From NCBI GenBank assembly GCA_963764465.1, contig CAVXSO010000003.1, positions 62,001 through 126,000 on the forward strand: DNA of 64,000 bases, in the 5' to 3' direction. The stretch's first letter is position 1. Every line of letters starts with the position of its first letter. Both the position numbers and the translations under genes were made by a program. Below are positions 51,981-61,869 of this stretch, piece by piece. Origin of the DNA: JAJXXT01 sp963764465 (GTDB lineage: Bacteria > Pseudomonadota > Alphaproteobacteria > Acetobacterales > Acetobacteraceae). A model generated the notes under the pieces. That model did not search any database, was not told the origin of the DNA, and saw only the letters and a list, made by a program, of their open reading frames with translations.

Positions 51981-52742
51981 ATGGAACACGACAAGCTGCT
52001 CGACCTGGCGATGACGCTCGCCGCCCGGGCCGGCGAGGCGATCCTCGCCGTGCGCGTCCGCGGCTTCGCCACGCGCCACAAGGAAGACGAGACCCCGGTG
52101 ACGGAGGCCGACCATGCCGCCGAGGCGCTGATCACGGCGGGGCTGCGCGCGGCGACGCCGGAGATCCCGGTGGTCGCGGAGGAGGAGGTCGCCGCTGGCC
52201 ACGTCACCGAGCCCGGCAGGCGGTTCTGGCTGGTCGACCCGTTGGACGGCACCCGCGAGTTCGCCAAGGGGCGCGAGGATTTCGCCGTCTGCGTCGGCCT
52301 GGTGGAAGACGGGCGGGCGCTGCTTGGTGCCGTGGGCGCGCCCATCGCCGGCGCGGTCTATGGCGGGATCGTGGGCAAAGGCGCGTGGAAGCGCGACGGC
52401 AGAGGCACCGTGCCGATCGCGGCTCGTGACGTCCCGGCGAGCGGCGTCGTCGTCGTTGCGTCCCGCCACCACAGCGACGACCCGCGCCTCGCGCCGTTCC
52501 TGGCGGGGCGGCAGGTGGCGGAGGTGATCCACATGGGCAGCGCGCTGAAATTCTGCCGCGTCGCGGAGGGCAGCGCGGACCTTTACCCGCGCTTCGGCCG
52601 CACCATGGAATGGGACACCGCGGCGGCGCAGGCGATGGTGGAGGCGGCCGGCGGCCGAGTCGTGCGACTCGATGGCGGCGAGCTCCGCTACGGCAAGCCG
52701 GGGTGGGAGAATCCGGGCTTCGTCTGCACCGGCCGGCCCTGA
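51981..52742 (+). CDS. cysQ: 3'(2'),5'-bisphosphate nucleotidase / inositol monophosphatase family (CysQ-like)
   Basis: 253 residues from ATG 51981. Metal sites: TPVTEADHAAE, VAEEEV and LVDPLDGTREFAKGREDFAV (the DPLDGT motif), plus WDTAAAQAMVEAAGGRV near the C-terminus. GTREF favours CysQ/PAP phosphatase over inositol phosphatase. Recycles PAP from sulfate assimilation. Divergent from pepA. Confidence 0.88.
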   Translation: MEHDKLLDLAMTLAARAGEAILAVRVRGFATRHKEDETPVTEADHAAEALITAGLRAATPEIPVVAEEEVAAGHVTEPGRRFWLVDPLDGTREFAKGREDFAVCVGLVEDGRALLGAVGAPIAGAVYGGIVGKGAWKRDGRGTVPIAARDVPASGVVVVASRHHSDDPRLAPFLAGRQVAEVIHMGSALKFCRVAEGSADLYPRFGRTMEWDTAAAQAMVEAAGGRVVRLDGGELRYGKPGWENPGFVCTGRP

Positions 52743-52752
52743 CACGCTTCTC

Positions 52753-53712
52753 GTGACCGAGCTTCTTACACCGGATCCGGCCGGCATCGCCCGCGCCGCG
52801 TCGCTGCTGCGCGCGGGAGAGCTGGTCGCGTTCGGCACCGAGACCGTCTACGGCCTCGGCGCCCGCGCGGAGGATGGCGAGGCGGTCGCGCGCATCTACG
52901 AAGCGAAGGGAAGACCGCGCTTCAATCCACTGATTTGTCATTATTCGTCGGCCGAGATAGCGTTCAGGGACGTGGTGCCGAACGAGGCCGCCCGGGTGCT
53001 CGCCGCCCGTTTCTGGCCGGGTCCGCTCACGCTCGTGCTGCCGCGACGAGGGGACTGCAAGGTATCGCTGCTCGCGGGCGCCGGACTCTCCACGCTCGCC
53101 GTCCGCGTGCCCGCGGCACCGGCCGCGCATGCGCTGCTCGAATCGATGGGCGAGGCGGTCGCGGCCCCGTCGGCGAATCGGTCCGGCGCCGTCAGCCCGA
53201 CTCGCGCGGCGCATGTGCTGGCGGAACTCGGTGGGCGGATCGCGGCAATTCTCGACTCGGGCCCGTGCCCGGTCGGCGTGGAGAGCACCGTGCTCGATCT
53301 CGCCGGCCCGCCGACGCTCCTGCGCCATGGCGGTGTGACGCGCGAGGCGATCGAGACCGCGATCGGGCCGGTTGCCGAAGCCACCACGCCGGCGGCCACG
53401 CCGCGTTCTCCGGGCCAGCTTGCCTCGCATTACGCGCCATCGCTGCCCGTTCGGCTCGAGGCAGCGTCCGTGCGCGCGGACGAGGCGCTGCTTGCCTTCG
53501 GCACCCCGCTCCCCGGTGCCGGCGCCGTCTTCCAGCTTTCCGCGCACCGCGACCTGGTGGAGGCGGCGGCCAGGCTGTTCGAGGGGCTGCGGGCGCTGGA
53601 CGTCCTGGGAGCAGCGAGGCACCTCGCCGGGATCGCCGCCATGCCCATTCCCGCCACCGGGCTGGGGGCGGCGATCAACGATCGCCTGGCGCGCGCCGCC
53701 GCGCCCCGTTGA
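52753..53712 (+). CDS. L-threonylcarbamoyladenylate synthase (Sua5/YrdC)
   Basis: 319 residues from GTG 52753. Makes TC-AMP for the t6A37 modification of ANN-decoding tRNAs. YrdC domain: FGTETVYGLGARAEDGEAVA, KGRPRFNPLICHYSS, FWPGPLTLVLPR and AAPSANRSGAVSPTRA. The C-terminal Sua5 domain makes it the long form. An in-frame stop codon ends it at a TTGA that could start the next gene. Confidence 0.93.
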   Translation: MTELLTPDPAGIARAASLLRAGELVAFGTETVYGLGARAEDGEAVARIYEAKGRPRFNPLICHYSSAEIAFRDVVPNEAARVLAARFWPGPLTLVLPRRGDCKVSLLAGAGLSTLAVRVPAAPAAHALLESMGEAVAAPSANRSGAVSPTRAAHVLAELGGRIAAILDSGPCPVGVESTVLDLAGPPTLLRHGGVTREAIETAIGPVAEATTPAATPRSPGQLASHYAPSLPVRLEAASVRADEALLAFGTPLPGAGAVFQLSAHRDLVEAAARLFEGLRALDVLGAARHLAGIAAMPIPATGLGAAINDRLARAAAPR

Positions 53713-53744
53713 CGGCAACCCAAACCAGCGCGAACCCTGCGGCG

Positions 53745-55214
53745 ATGGACGTTCCCAACCCCGATATCGACGCGCTGGTCGCCCGCCTGCGCGCGGCGCT
53801 CGGCCCCGCCGGCGTGCTGACCGACCCCGCGGACCTCGCACCGTTCGAGACGGACTGGCGCGGCCTTTACCACGGCCGCACGCCGGCGCTGCTGCGCCCG
53901 GCCAGCACCGGGGAGGTCGCGGCAGCGATGCGCCTCTGCGCGGAGGCGGGCGTCGCCGTCGTGCCGCAGGGGGGCAACACGTCCATGGTCGGTGGTGCCG
54001 TGCCCGACGAATCCGGCCGACAGATCGTGCTCTCGCTGGTGCGGCTGGACCGCGTGCGGGCGATCGACGCGGTGGACCTCACGCTCACCATCGAGGCCGG
54101 GGCCACGCTGCGTGCGGCGCAGGACGCGGCGGCGGAAGCCGGATGCCTGCTGCCGCTCTCGATCGGCTCGGAGGGCTCGGCGCGGATCGGCGGCATCCTC
54201 GCCACCAATGCCGGCGGCAACAACACGCTGCGCTACGGCAACGCGCGGGACATGGTGCTGGGGCTCGAGGTCGTGCTCGCGGACGGCACCGTGTGGGATG
54301 GGCTGAGGCGCCTGCGCAAGGACAACACCGGCTACTGCCTGCGCCAGCTCTTCGTCGGCTCGGAGGGCACGCTCGGCATCATCACCGCCGCCGTGCTCAA
54401 GCTCGCGCCGCGCCCGCTCGCGCGCTGCGTGGCCCTCGCGGCCCTGCCTTCGGCGGCGGCGTCGCTCGACCTGCTGGCGCGCCTGCAGCGCCACGACGCC
54501 GCCTCGCTCGCCGCCTACGAATATATGGCGCGCGCGGGGCTGGACCTCGTCGTCGCGCACATCCCCGGCACCGCGCTGCCGCTCGCCATGCCGGCCGCGC
54601 ACTATGTTCTGATCGACCTCGCCACCCCGCGCGCGGATGCCGACCTGCGCGGCGGGCTCGAGGCGGTGCTGGCCGAGGCGATGCAGGCCGGCATCGTGCT
54701 CGACGCCGCGATCGCCGAATCCGGCGCGCAGGAGGCCGCGCTGTGGAAGCTGCGCGAGGAGCACTCGGAGGCGCAGAAGCGAGCCGGCGCGAACGTGAAG
54801 AACGACGTCTCGGTGCCGGTCTCCGCGGTGCCGGAACTGCTGGCGCGGGGCAGGGCGGCCTGCGAGGCGCTGCTGCCCGGCATCCGTGTCGTGCCGTTCG
54901 GCCATGTCGGGGACGGCAACATCCACTTCAACCTGCTGCAGCCGGAAGGGATGGACCCCGCCGCCTTCCTCGCCATGGACCACGCCATCATGGACGCGGT
55001 CTGCGACGTGGTCCGCGACCTTGGCGGCAGTTTCTCCGCCGAGCATGGCATCGGCCGGCTCAAGCCGTATCTGATGCCCTCCTGGCGCGGTGGCGCGGAG
55101 CTCGCGATCATGCGCGCGATCAAGGCGGCGCTGGATCCGCGTGGCCTGCTGAACCCGGGCAAGCTGCTGCCGGAGGAAGCGCCGGTCGTTGGCCACCGGG
55201 CCTCGGCAAGCTAG
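53745..55214 (+). CDS. FAD-binding 2-hydroxyacid dehydrogenase (GlcD/D2HGDH-like)
   Basis: 489 residues from ATG 53745; a TTG 12 codons earlier overlaps the sua5 stop (TTGA) and is an alternative. PCMH-type FAD domain: VVPQGGNTSMVGGAVPD and GSARIGGILATNAGGNN; C-terminal FAD oxidase domain: FGHVGDGNIHFNLLQPEG and SFSAEHGIGRLKPYLM, where EHGIG carries active-site His. Oxidises D-lactate, D-2-hydroxyglutarate or a similar acid; identity open. Confidence 0.9.
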   Translation: MDVPNPDIDALVARLRAALGPAGVLTDPADLAPFETDWRGLYHGRTPALLRPASTGEVAAAMRLCAEAGVAVVPQGGNTSMVGGAVPDESGRQIVLSLVRLDRVRAIDAVDLTLTIEAGATLRAAQDAAAEAGCLLPLSIGSEGSARIGGILATNAGGNNTLRYGNARDMVLGLEVVLADGTVWDGLRRLRKDNTGYCLRQLFVGSEGTLGIITAAVLKLAPRPLARCVALAALPSAAASLDLLARLQRHDAASLAAYEYMARAGLDLVVAHIPGTALPLAMPAAHYVLIDLATPRADADLRGGLEAVLAEAMQAGIVLDAAIAESGAQEAALWKLREEHSEAQKRAGANVKNDVSVPVSAVPELLARGRAACEALLPGIRVVPFGHVGDGNIHFNLLQPEGMDPAAFLAMDHAIMDAVCDVVRDLGGSFSAEHGIGRLKPYLMPSWRGGAELAIMRAIKAALDPRGLLNPGKLLPEEAPVVGHRASAS

Positions 55215-55311
55215 ACTGGCGATTCCCAGGACAGGTCTCGCGATGCCAGCCGACCCGAGCCAACCCGGGCGCCGCGCCGGACGCTCCCAGCTTCGTCCCC
55301 GGGGGCGCCCG

Positions 55312-56472
55312 ATGCCGCGCGCCTTCGAGCTGACGCGGATTGACCGCTACATCCTGGGCCAGCTCGTGCTCGGGCTTGTCGCGGTCACCGGCGGGCTGGT
55401 GGCGCTGATCTGGATGACGCAGTCGCTGCGCTTCGTCGAGCTGATCGTCGATCGCGGCCTGTCGATGTGGACCTTCATCAAGCTCACCGGGCTGTTGGTG
55501 CCGAATTTCGTCGCCATCATCCTGCCGGTGGCGACCTTCGTCGTCGTGCTCTTCGCCTACCAGCGCCTTGCGACGGACCGCGAGCTCACGGTGCTGCGCG
55601 CGGCCGGCGTCTCGAATTTCGGCCTCGCGCGGCCGGCGCTGCTGCTGGCATTCGGCATGCTCGTGCTGTGTTTCGTGCTCAATCTCTGGATCGTCCCGGC
55701 GGCGTTCGGCGCCTTCCGCGAATACCAGTTCGCCATCCGCAACCGCGTCGCCGCCTTCCTGCTGCAGGAAGGCGTGTTCACCCAGGTTTCGGACAAGCTC
55801 ACCGTCTACATCGGCAAGCGCGATCCGGACGGGACGCTGCATTCGCTGCTGATCGACGACGAGCGAGACGCCAATTCGCCGGTCACCGTCCTCGCCGAGA
55901 CCGGCAGGCTGCTCGGCGCCGGCAACGCACCCACCGTGCTGCTCTACAACGGCAGCCGCGAGCAGGTGGACCCGAAGACCGGCGCGCTCGAGGTGGTGTC
56001 GTTCGCGCGCAACGCCATTGAGCTGACGCAGGGCACGGGTAGCGACGCGCCCAAATTCCGGGACCCCACGGAGATGTCGCTGAGCGAGCTGCTGCATCCG
56101 CCACCGGGCGCGGTCAACGCGCGCGACCTCGGCAAGCTGCTGGCCGAGGCGTATCGCCGTCTCACCACCCCCTTCACCTGCGTGGGCTACACGCTGCTCG
56201 CGCTGGCCGCGATCCTGGGCGGGCGTTTCCGCCGCCATGGCGGGGGCATGCGCGTCTTCCTCGCCGTGCTGATCGCGACGGTGCTCGTCGCGCTTGGCCT
56301 CGCGCTCAACAACCTTGCCGCGCGCGACACCGCGCTGGTCTGGTTGATGTGGGTGCACGCCGTGCTGCCGGTCCTGGTGTGCGCCTGGCTGCTCTTCGCC
56401 CCGCACCGCGAGCCCTCGCCGGGGGCGGTGGCGCAGCCGCCCATTCCGGGGCCCCCGGAGGCTCCGGCGTGA
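55312..56472 (+). CDS. lptF: LPS export ABC transporter permease LptF
   Basis: 386 residues from ATG 55312. Six membrane helices flank a large periplasmic jellyroll (about 125-285). TRIDRYILGQLVLGLVAVTG, RELTVLRAAGVS (coupling helix) and the C-terminal TPFTCVGYTLLALAAILGG match YjgP/YjgQ. With LptG and LptB it lifts LPS from the inner membrane. Coupled to lptG by GTGA. Confidence 0.93.
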   Translation: MPRAFELTRIDRYILGQLVLGLVAVTGGLVALIWMTQSLRFVELIVDRGLSMWTFIKLTGLLVPNFVAIILPVATFVVVLFAYQRLATDRELTVLRAAGVSNFGLARPALLLAFGMLVLCFVLNLWIVPAAFGAFREYQFAIRNRVAAFLLQEGVFTQVSDKLTVYIGKRDPDGTLHSLLIDDERDANSPVTVLAETGRLLGAGNAPTVLLYNGSREQVDPKTGALEVVSFARNAIELTQGTGSDAPKFRDPTEMSLSELLHPPPGAVNARDLGKLLAEAYRRLTTPFTCVGYTLLALAAILGGRFRRHGGGMRVFLAVLIATVLVALGLALNNLAARDTALVWLMWVHAVLPVLVCAWLLFAPHREPSPGAVAQPPIPGPPEAPA

Positions 56473-57581
56473 AGCTCGCGACCATCATCTCCGTATATCT
56501 CACGCGCGTCTTCATCGCGGCGGTGATGGCGATGCTGGGCGGGCTCACCGCCGTCCTCGTGCTGTTCGACCTGGTCGAGCTGCTGCGCCGCAGCGAGACC
56601 AAGCCCGCCGCGACATTCGGCATCGTCAGCGAGATCGCGGTCCTGCGCATGCCGTGGATGGCGATGCAGGTGCTGCCCTTCGCCATCCTGCTCGGCGGCA
56701 TCGTGGCCTTCTGGCGACTGGCACGCTCGCACGAGCTCGTTGTGGTGCGCAGCGCCGGTGTGTCCGCCTGGCAGTTCCTCGCCGGGCCGGTGCTCTGCGC
56801 GACGCTGCTCGGCGCCTTCGCGACGGCGGTGGTCAGCCCGGTCTCGGCGGCCATGCGCGCGCGCGCGGATGCGCTGGATGCTGCCTATCTGCGCACCGAC
56901 AGCGGCGGGCTCGCGCTCGCTGGCGAGCAGCTCTGGGTTCGCCAGGCGGATCGCGGCCTGGTGCCGGACGGGGTTGCCATCCTGGATGCCTCGGGGGTCG
57001 TGCTGGTGCATGGCCGGCTCACCGCAACCCACATGACCGTCTTTCGTCTCGACGGGCATAACGCGCTGCTCGCGCGCATCGAGGCGGGGCACGCGGAACT
57101 CGCGGCCGGTACCTGGCGGCTCGCGGATGCGCGCGTGCTGACGCCGGGCAACCCGCCGACGGCACCCACCGATCTCGACCTCGCCACCGACATGACGGTG
57201 CGGCGCGTGCAGGAAAGCGTTGCCTCGCCCGATACGTTGGGCGTCTGGGCGCTGCCGGGTTTCATTAGCCTGTTGCAACGATCCGGCTTTTCCACCGTGC
57301 GTCACCGGCTGCATTTCCAATCGCTGCTGGCGCTGCCGCTGCTCGCCGGCACCATGGCGCTGCTCGCGGCTGGCTTCTCCATGCGTCCGCAGCGCCGCGG
57401 CGGGGTGGCGAGGATGCTGGGCAGCGGCGTCGTTGCCGGGTTCGCGCTCTTCGTCGTCGCCAAGTTCGCCGAGCAGATCGGCGATGCCGGCACGCTGCCG
57501 GTGGTGCTCGCGGCGTGGGCGCCGGCCGCGGCCGGGCTGCTGCTCGCGACCACGCTGCTGCTGCATCTCGAGGACGGCTGA
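56469..57581 (+). CDS. lptG: LPS export ABC transporter permease LptG
   Basis: 370 residues from GTG 56469 in the lptF stop. ISVYLTRVFIAAVMAMLGGL, a coupling-helix HELVVVRSAGVSAWQFLAGP and the C-terminal SLLALPLLAGTMALLAAGFS plus FVVAKFAEQIGD helices match YjgQ. Partner of LptF; the LptB ATPase is not in this window. lptD follows 4 bases downstream. Confidence 0.93.
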   Translation: MKLATIISVYLTRVFIAAVMAMLGGLTAVLVLFDLVELLRRSETKPAATFGIVSEIAVLRMPWMAMQVLPFAILLGGIVAFWRLARSHELVVVRSAGVSAWQFLAGPVLCATLLGAFATAVVSPVSAAMRARADALDAAYLRTDSGGLALAGEQLWVRQADRGLVPDGVAILDASGVVLVHGRLTATHMTVFRLDGHNALLARIEAGHAELAAGTWRLADARVLTPGNPPTAPTDLDLATDMTVRRVQESVASPDTLGVWALPGFISLLQRSGFSTVRHRLHFQSLLALPLLAGTMALLAAGFSMRPQRRGGVARMLGSGVVAGFALFVVAKFAEQIGDAGTLPVVLAAWAPAAAGLLLATTLLLHLEDG

Positions 57582-57585
57582 GCGC

Positions 57586-59817
57586 GTGGCAGTGAACGTC
57601 TCCTTGCGCCGCCTGCGCGGTGCCGTGGCCATGCTGGTGCTGCTCGGGCAGACGCTGCCGAGCGTCGCGCTCGCGCAGAGCTTCAGCCCGGCGGCTGCGT
57701 CTGGGGCCTTGGGGACCGTGGCACCGGCCTCGCGCGACGCGCCGGTGTTCTACCAGGCCGACCGCGCGAGCTACGACCGCAGCACCGGCATCGCCACCCT
57801 CTCGGGCCATGTGGAGCTGTGGCAGGCCGATCGTGTGCTGATGGCCGACGCCGTGACCTATGATCGCAACACCGGCGTCGCCGCGGCGAAGGGGCATGTC
57901 GTGCTGCTCGAGCCCGGCGGCCAGGTGGTGTTCAGCGACTACGCCGAGCTTTCCGACAACATGAAGAACGGCGTGCTCAAGGATCTGCGCGCCACGCTGG
58001 AGCAGGGCGGCAAGCTCGCCGCGAATGGCGCCGAGCGCATCGACGGGCGGCTCAACGAGCTTTCGCGCGCGGTGTACAGCACCTGTCCGGTCTGTGCGCA
58101 GCATCCGGACCGCCCGCCGCTGTGGGACATCCGCGCCCGCGACGCGATCCAGGACCTCGACCACAAGCGCATCGAGTACCGCGACGCGGTGATCGACATC
58201 TACGGCGTGCCCGTCTTCTGGCTGCCCTACCTCACGCACCCGGATCCGTCGCAGAAGCGCGCGTCCGGCCTGCTGGTGCCGAGCTTCGGCTATTCCAAGG
58301 CGCTCGGCGCGTTCAGCGAGGTCCCGTATTTCTGGGCGATCGACGCGCAGCAGGACGCCACGCTCACGCCGGTCATCGCCTCGCGCAACGGCCCCGCGCT
58401 CGATTTCCAGTACCGCCGCGCCTTCAACGAAGGGCGCGTCACCATCAACGGCTCGATCGCGAATTACGACGGTGGCGCCGGCGCCAACATCGACGCCAAG
58501 GGCAATTTCTCGATCAACGACATCTGGCGCTGGGGCTTCGACCTGCAGCGCGCGAGTTCCGCCAACTACGTGCGCGACTTCAAGGTCCAGGATACGGCCG
58601 CGATCCTGCCAAGCCAGATCTTTGTCGAGGGCTTCGGCCAGGGTGCCTACGCACGCATGGACTCCCGCTTCTACCAGGGGCTCGCCACCAGCCAGGACAG
58701 CAGCAAGCTGCCCTTCGTGCTGCCGCGCGCGGAATATGATTTCGTGGGCGAACCGGATGCGCTGGGCGGGCGGCTCGGCGTGCGCGCGGACGCGTTCAAC
58801 GTGATGCGCAACAACGGGACGGATACCGAGCGTGGCCGCCTCTCGCTCAACTGGGACCGGCCGTTCGGCGGCGCGCTGGGCGATCTCTGGACCGTCACGC
58901 TGCACCTGGACAGCGCTGCCTACAACGCGCGCAAGTTCAACCAGCAGCCGAACTACGGCCCCTATGGCGACGTCAACGCGGTGCAGGCGATGCCGACTGC
59001 GGCGCTGATGCTGCGCTGGCCGTTCGCGCGCGATGCCGGAAGCTGGGGCACGCAGGTGATCGAGCCGATGGCCCAGCTCATCCTCGCACCCAATGGCAGC
59101 AACTACTTCCTCAGCACGCGCGTGCCCAACGAGGACAGCCTCGACCTCAACTTCACGGATGCCAATCTCTTCGCGCTTAACCGCTTCGCGGGCGTCGACC
59201 GGCTGGAAGGCGGGCCGCGCGCCAACGTGGCGCTGCACGGCGCCTGGTACTCGCCGGCGGGCACGTTCGATGCGCTGGTGGGCGAGGGGTTTCGTCTCCA
59301 GCGCGACAACGCCTTTCCCATCGGCTCCGGGCTCGATGGCACGCAGACCGATATCGTGAGTCACCTGTCATGGACACCGAATTCCTTCTTCGATGTCACG
59401 TCGCGCCAACGCTTCGACCACAGCGATTTCCGTATCCGCTATGCGGATGCGCTGGCAACCGCGGGCAGCGAAAGGCTGCGCGTGTTCGGCGGCTACATCT
59501 ATTCGTGGAACTCGCCCTATACGCTCTATGACAACCCGCCCACCACACCGCAGCCCAACCAGCCGCGCAGCGAGGTCACCGCAGGGGCGAGCACGCGTCT
59601 CGCCGGGCTCAAGCTCACCGGCTATTACCGGCAGGACATCCAGCTCGACAAACCAGTGGCCGCCGGAATCGACGCCTCGTGGGAGAACTCCTGCCTTGTC
59701 TTCGACGTGAATTTCTTTCGCCGCTATACCTCGCTCGACAACGACCACGGTGACAGCGTGATCCTGTTCCAGATCACTTTCAAAACCGTCGGCGCCTTCG
59801 GCTTCAACGCGTCGTGA
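57586..59817 (+). CDS. lptD: LPS assembly outer-membrane protein LptD
   Basis: 743 residues from GTG 57586 (a second GTG two codons later is equally possible). Signal peptide ending near SVALAQS. OstA-type jellyroll: VFYQADRASYDRSTGIATLS, GHVVLLEPGGQVVFSDYAE and TCPVCAQHPDRPPLWDI with the conserved Cys pair; the C-terminal half is the 26-strand barrel with many aromatic-ended strands, closing with ILFQITFKTVGAFGFN. Inserts LPS into the outer leaflet with LptE. Confidence 0.93.
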   Translation: MAVNVSLRRLRGAVAMLVLLGQTLPSVALAQSFSPAAASGALGTVAPASRDAPVFYQADRASYDRSTGIATLSGHVELWQADRVLMADAVTYDRNTGVAAAKGHVVLLEPGGQVVFSDYAELSDNMKNGVLKDLRATLEQGGKLAANGAERIDGRLNELSRAVYSTCPVCAQHPDRPPLWDIRARDAIQDLDHKRIEYRDAVIDIYGVPVFWLPYLTHPDPSQKRASGLLVPSFGYSKALGAFSEVPYFWAIDAQQDATLTPVIASRNGPALDFQYRRAFNEGRVTINGSIANYDGGAGANIDAKGNFSINDIWRWGFDLQRASSANYVRDFKVQDTAAILPSQIFVEGFGQGAYARMDSRFYQGLATSQDSSKLPFVLPRAEYDFVGEPDALGGRLGVRADAFNVMRNNGTDTERGRLSLNWDRPFGGALGDLWTVTLHLDSAAYNARKFNQQPNYGPYGDVNAVQAMPTAALMLRWPFARDAGSWGTQVIEPMAQLILAPNGSNYFLSTRVPNEDSLDLNFTDANLFALNRFAGVDRLEGGPRANVALHGAWYSPAGTFDALVGEGFRLQRDNAFPIGSGLDGTQTDIVSHLSWTPNSFFDVTSRQRFDHSDFRIRYADALATAGSERLRVFGGYIYSWNSPYTLYDNPPTTPQPNQPRSEVTAGASTRLAGLKLTGYYRQDIQLDKPVAAGIDASWENSCLVFDVNFFRRYTSLDNDHGDSVILFQITFKTVGAFGFNAS

Positions 59818-59864
59818 ACCGAAGAGCGACCAACAAGCCGGAAGCCTGACGCAGGGAGTTCGAG

Positions 59865-61007
59865 ATGCCTCGCCTGATCCGTTCCATCCGCCGAACGACG
59901 GGTACGCCCGCGCTGGGTGTGGCCGCGCTGGGATTCGCCGCGCTGCTGCTGGCCGGCACCGCGCGCGCCCAGGCGCCCGCCGCCCCGGCACAGCCGGGTA
60001 CCGCTCCGGCGAAAAGTGGCGCCGCCGCGCGCCCGCCGCTGGCCGAGCGGCTTTCGCCGTCCCAGGCCGCAGCCATCGTCGCCACGGTCAACGGGCAGGC
60101 GATCACGCTCGCCGACGTGGACAACCGCAGGCGCCTGCTCGCGGCCTCGGTCGGCCTGCCGATGACGCCCGATATTCTCGACCGCCTCACCGCGCCGATC
60201 GAGCGCGAGCTGATCGACGAGACGCTGCGCGACCAGGAGATGCGCCGTCGCCACATCGCGGTGCCGGAGGTAGCGGTGCGCCAGGCCGTCGCCACCATCG
60301 AACAGCGCAACAATCTGCCGCCTGGCAGCCTGCTGCCCCGCCTTGCCGCCGCGGGCATCGATCCATCCACGCTGCTCAACCAGCTGCGCGCGCAGCTTGG
60401 CTGGGCGCAGGCGGTGCGCCAGGCGCTGGGCAGCCGAGCGGACGTCACCGCGGCCGACATCGCCGACCGCGAGGCGGCACTGCGCGCGGAAGCAGGGCAG
60501 ACGGAATACAATGTCGGCGAGATCTTCCTGCCCGCCGCGGGCGCGAAGCAGCAGCAGGAAGTCTCGAGCGTCGCCGACCTCATCATCCAGCAACTGCGGG
60601 CTGGCGCGCCGTTCCCGCTCATCGCGGTGCAGTTCAGCCAGAGCCAGTCGGCGCTGGCCGGCGGCAATCTCGGCTGGGTGCAGGCCAACCAGCTCGATCC
60701 CGAGGTGCTGCGCGTGGTCAAGGAAATGCCGCCGGGCGCCGTCAGCAACCCGATCCCGGTGCCGGGCGGGGAGATCATCGTGACCCTGCACGCGAGCAGG
60801 GTGATCGGCGCGCCGCCGTCGCAGCCCGCGGCGGGCGCGGCCGCGGCTCCCCGCGCGGGACCAGCGCCGGGGCCGGGCCAGGCCGGGCCGGCGCCGGACA
60901 GCAAGCTGGCGATCGAGGAACAGATCCTGTCGCAGCGCTTCGAGCTCGCCTCGCGGCAGATGATCCGCGATCTCGAGCGGCGGGCGGTGATCGATCGCCG
61001 TTCCTGA
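59865..61007 (+). CDS. surA: Periplasmic chaperone / peptidyl-prolyl isomerase SurA
   Basis: 380 residues. Signal peptide ends near GTARAQA, followed by a Pro/Ala-rich linker. N-terminal chaperone domain (AAIVATVNGQAITLADVDNR) and one parvulin domain (YNVGEIFLPAAGA, VQFSQSQSALAGGNLGWVQA, VSNPIPVPGGEIIVTL). Pro-rich C-terminal end and a helix. Assists outer-membrane protein folding, including LptD. pdxA, often found between surA and rsmA, is missing. Confidence 0.92.
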   Translation: MPRLIRSIRRTTGTPALGVAALGFAALLLAGTARAQAPAAPAQPGTAPAKSGAAARPPLAERLSPSQAAAIVATVNGQAITLADVDNRRRLLAASVGLPMTPDILDRLTAPIERELIDETLRDQEMRRRHIAVPEVAVRQAVATIEQRNNLPPGSLLPRLAAAGIDPSTLLNQLRAQLGWAQAVRQALGSRADVTAADIADREAALRAEAGQTEYNVGEIFLPAAGAKQQQEVSSVADLIIQQLRAGAPFPLIAVQFSQSQSALAGGNLGWVQANQLDPEVLRVVKEMPPGAVSNPIPVPGGEIIVTLHASRVIGAPPSQPAAGAAAAPRAGPAPGPGQAGPAPDSKLAIEEQILSQRFELASRQMIRDLERRAVIDRRS

Positions 61008-61059
61008 TCCAGCCCCGGCGGCGGGGCGGCCGGATGAGGCAGGCGGCGCGCTCGCCCGC

Positions 61060-61845
61060 GTGATCGCGCGGCACGGGCTCGCCGCGCGGCGATCGCTTGG
61101 GCAGAATTTCCTCCTCGACCTCAACCTCACCGCCGCCATCGTGCGCGAGGCGGGCGATCTTGCCGGCCGCGAGGTGGTGGAGGTGGGGCCCGGTCCCGGC
61201 GGCCTGACGCGCGCGCTGCTGGCGAGCAAGGCCGCACGCGTCGTCGCCGTGGAGCGCGATCCGCGCGCCGTTGCCGCGGTGTCGGAACTCGCGACCGATC
61301 CGCGGCTCACGGTGGTCGAGGCCGATGCCCTCGCACTCGATCTCACGACGGTGGTGGCGGCACCGCGGCAGATCGTCGCGAACCTGCCGTACAACATCGC
61401 GACGCCGCTGCTGGTCGGCTGGCTGCGCCAGGCGGCGCAGTGGGAGCAGATGCTGCTGATGTTCCAGCTCGAGGTCGCGGAGCGGATCGTGGCGGATCCG
61501 GGCAGCGCGGCTTACGGCCGGCTCTCCGTGCTCGCGCAATGGATCGCCGAGGCGCGCATCGTCTTGCGCCTGCCGCCGCGCGCTTTCGTTCCGGCACCGA
61601 AAGTATGGTCAGCGGTCGTGCGCCTGCGCCCGCGGGCGCAGCAGCCGCCCGCGGCACTCTTTGCCGCGATGGAGAAGCTTACCGGCGCCGCCTTCGGGCA
61701 GCGGCGCAAGATGCTGCGCGGCGCGCTGCGCCCGCTCGGCGGGGAGGCGTTGCTGGAGCGTGCCGGCATCGCGCCGGAGCGCCGCGCCGAGACGCTGAGC
61801 GTTGCCGAGTTCGAGCGCCTCGCCCGTCTCGTCGCGGCGGCGTGA
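61060..61845 (+). CDS. rsmA: 16S rRNA dimethyladenosine transferase RsmA (KsgA)
   Basis: 261 residues from GTG 61060; the frame is open further, but no other start fits. Dimethylates A1518 and A1519 of 16S rRNA. RHGLAARRSLGQNFLLDLN, SAM motif VVEVGPGPGGLTRALL, acidic VEADALAL and the catalytic IVANLPYNIATPLL match the family. C-terminal domain has RKMLRGALRPL. 52 bases after surA. Confidence 0.95.
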   Translation: MIARHGLAARRSLGQNFLLDLNLTAAIVREAGDLAGREVVEVGPGPGGLTRALLASKAARVVAVERDPRAVAAVSELATDPRLTVVEADALALDLTTVVAAPRQIVANLPYNIATPLLVGWLRQAAQWEQMLLMFQLEVAERIVADPGSAAYGRLSVLAQWIAEARIVLRLPPRAFVPAPKVWSAVVRLRPRAQQPPAALFAAMEKLTGAAFGQRRKMLRGALRPLGGEALLERAGIAPERRAETLSVAEFERLARLVAAA

Positions 61846-61869
61846 CCCGGGGGAGCGGCTGCTGCGCTT

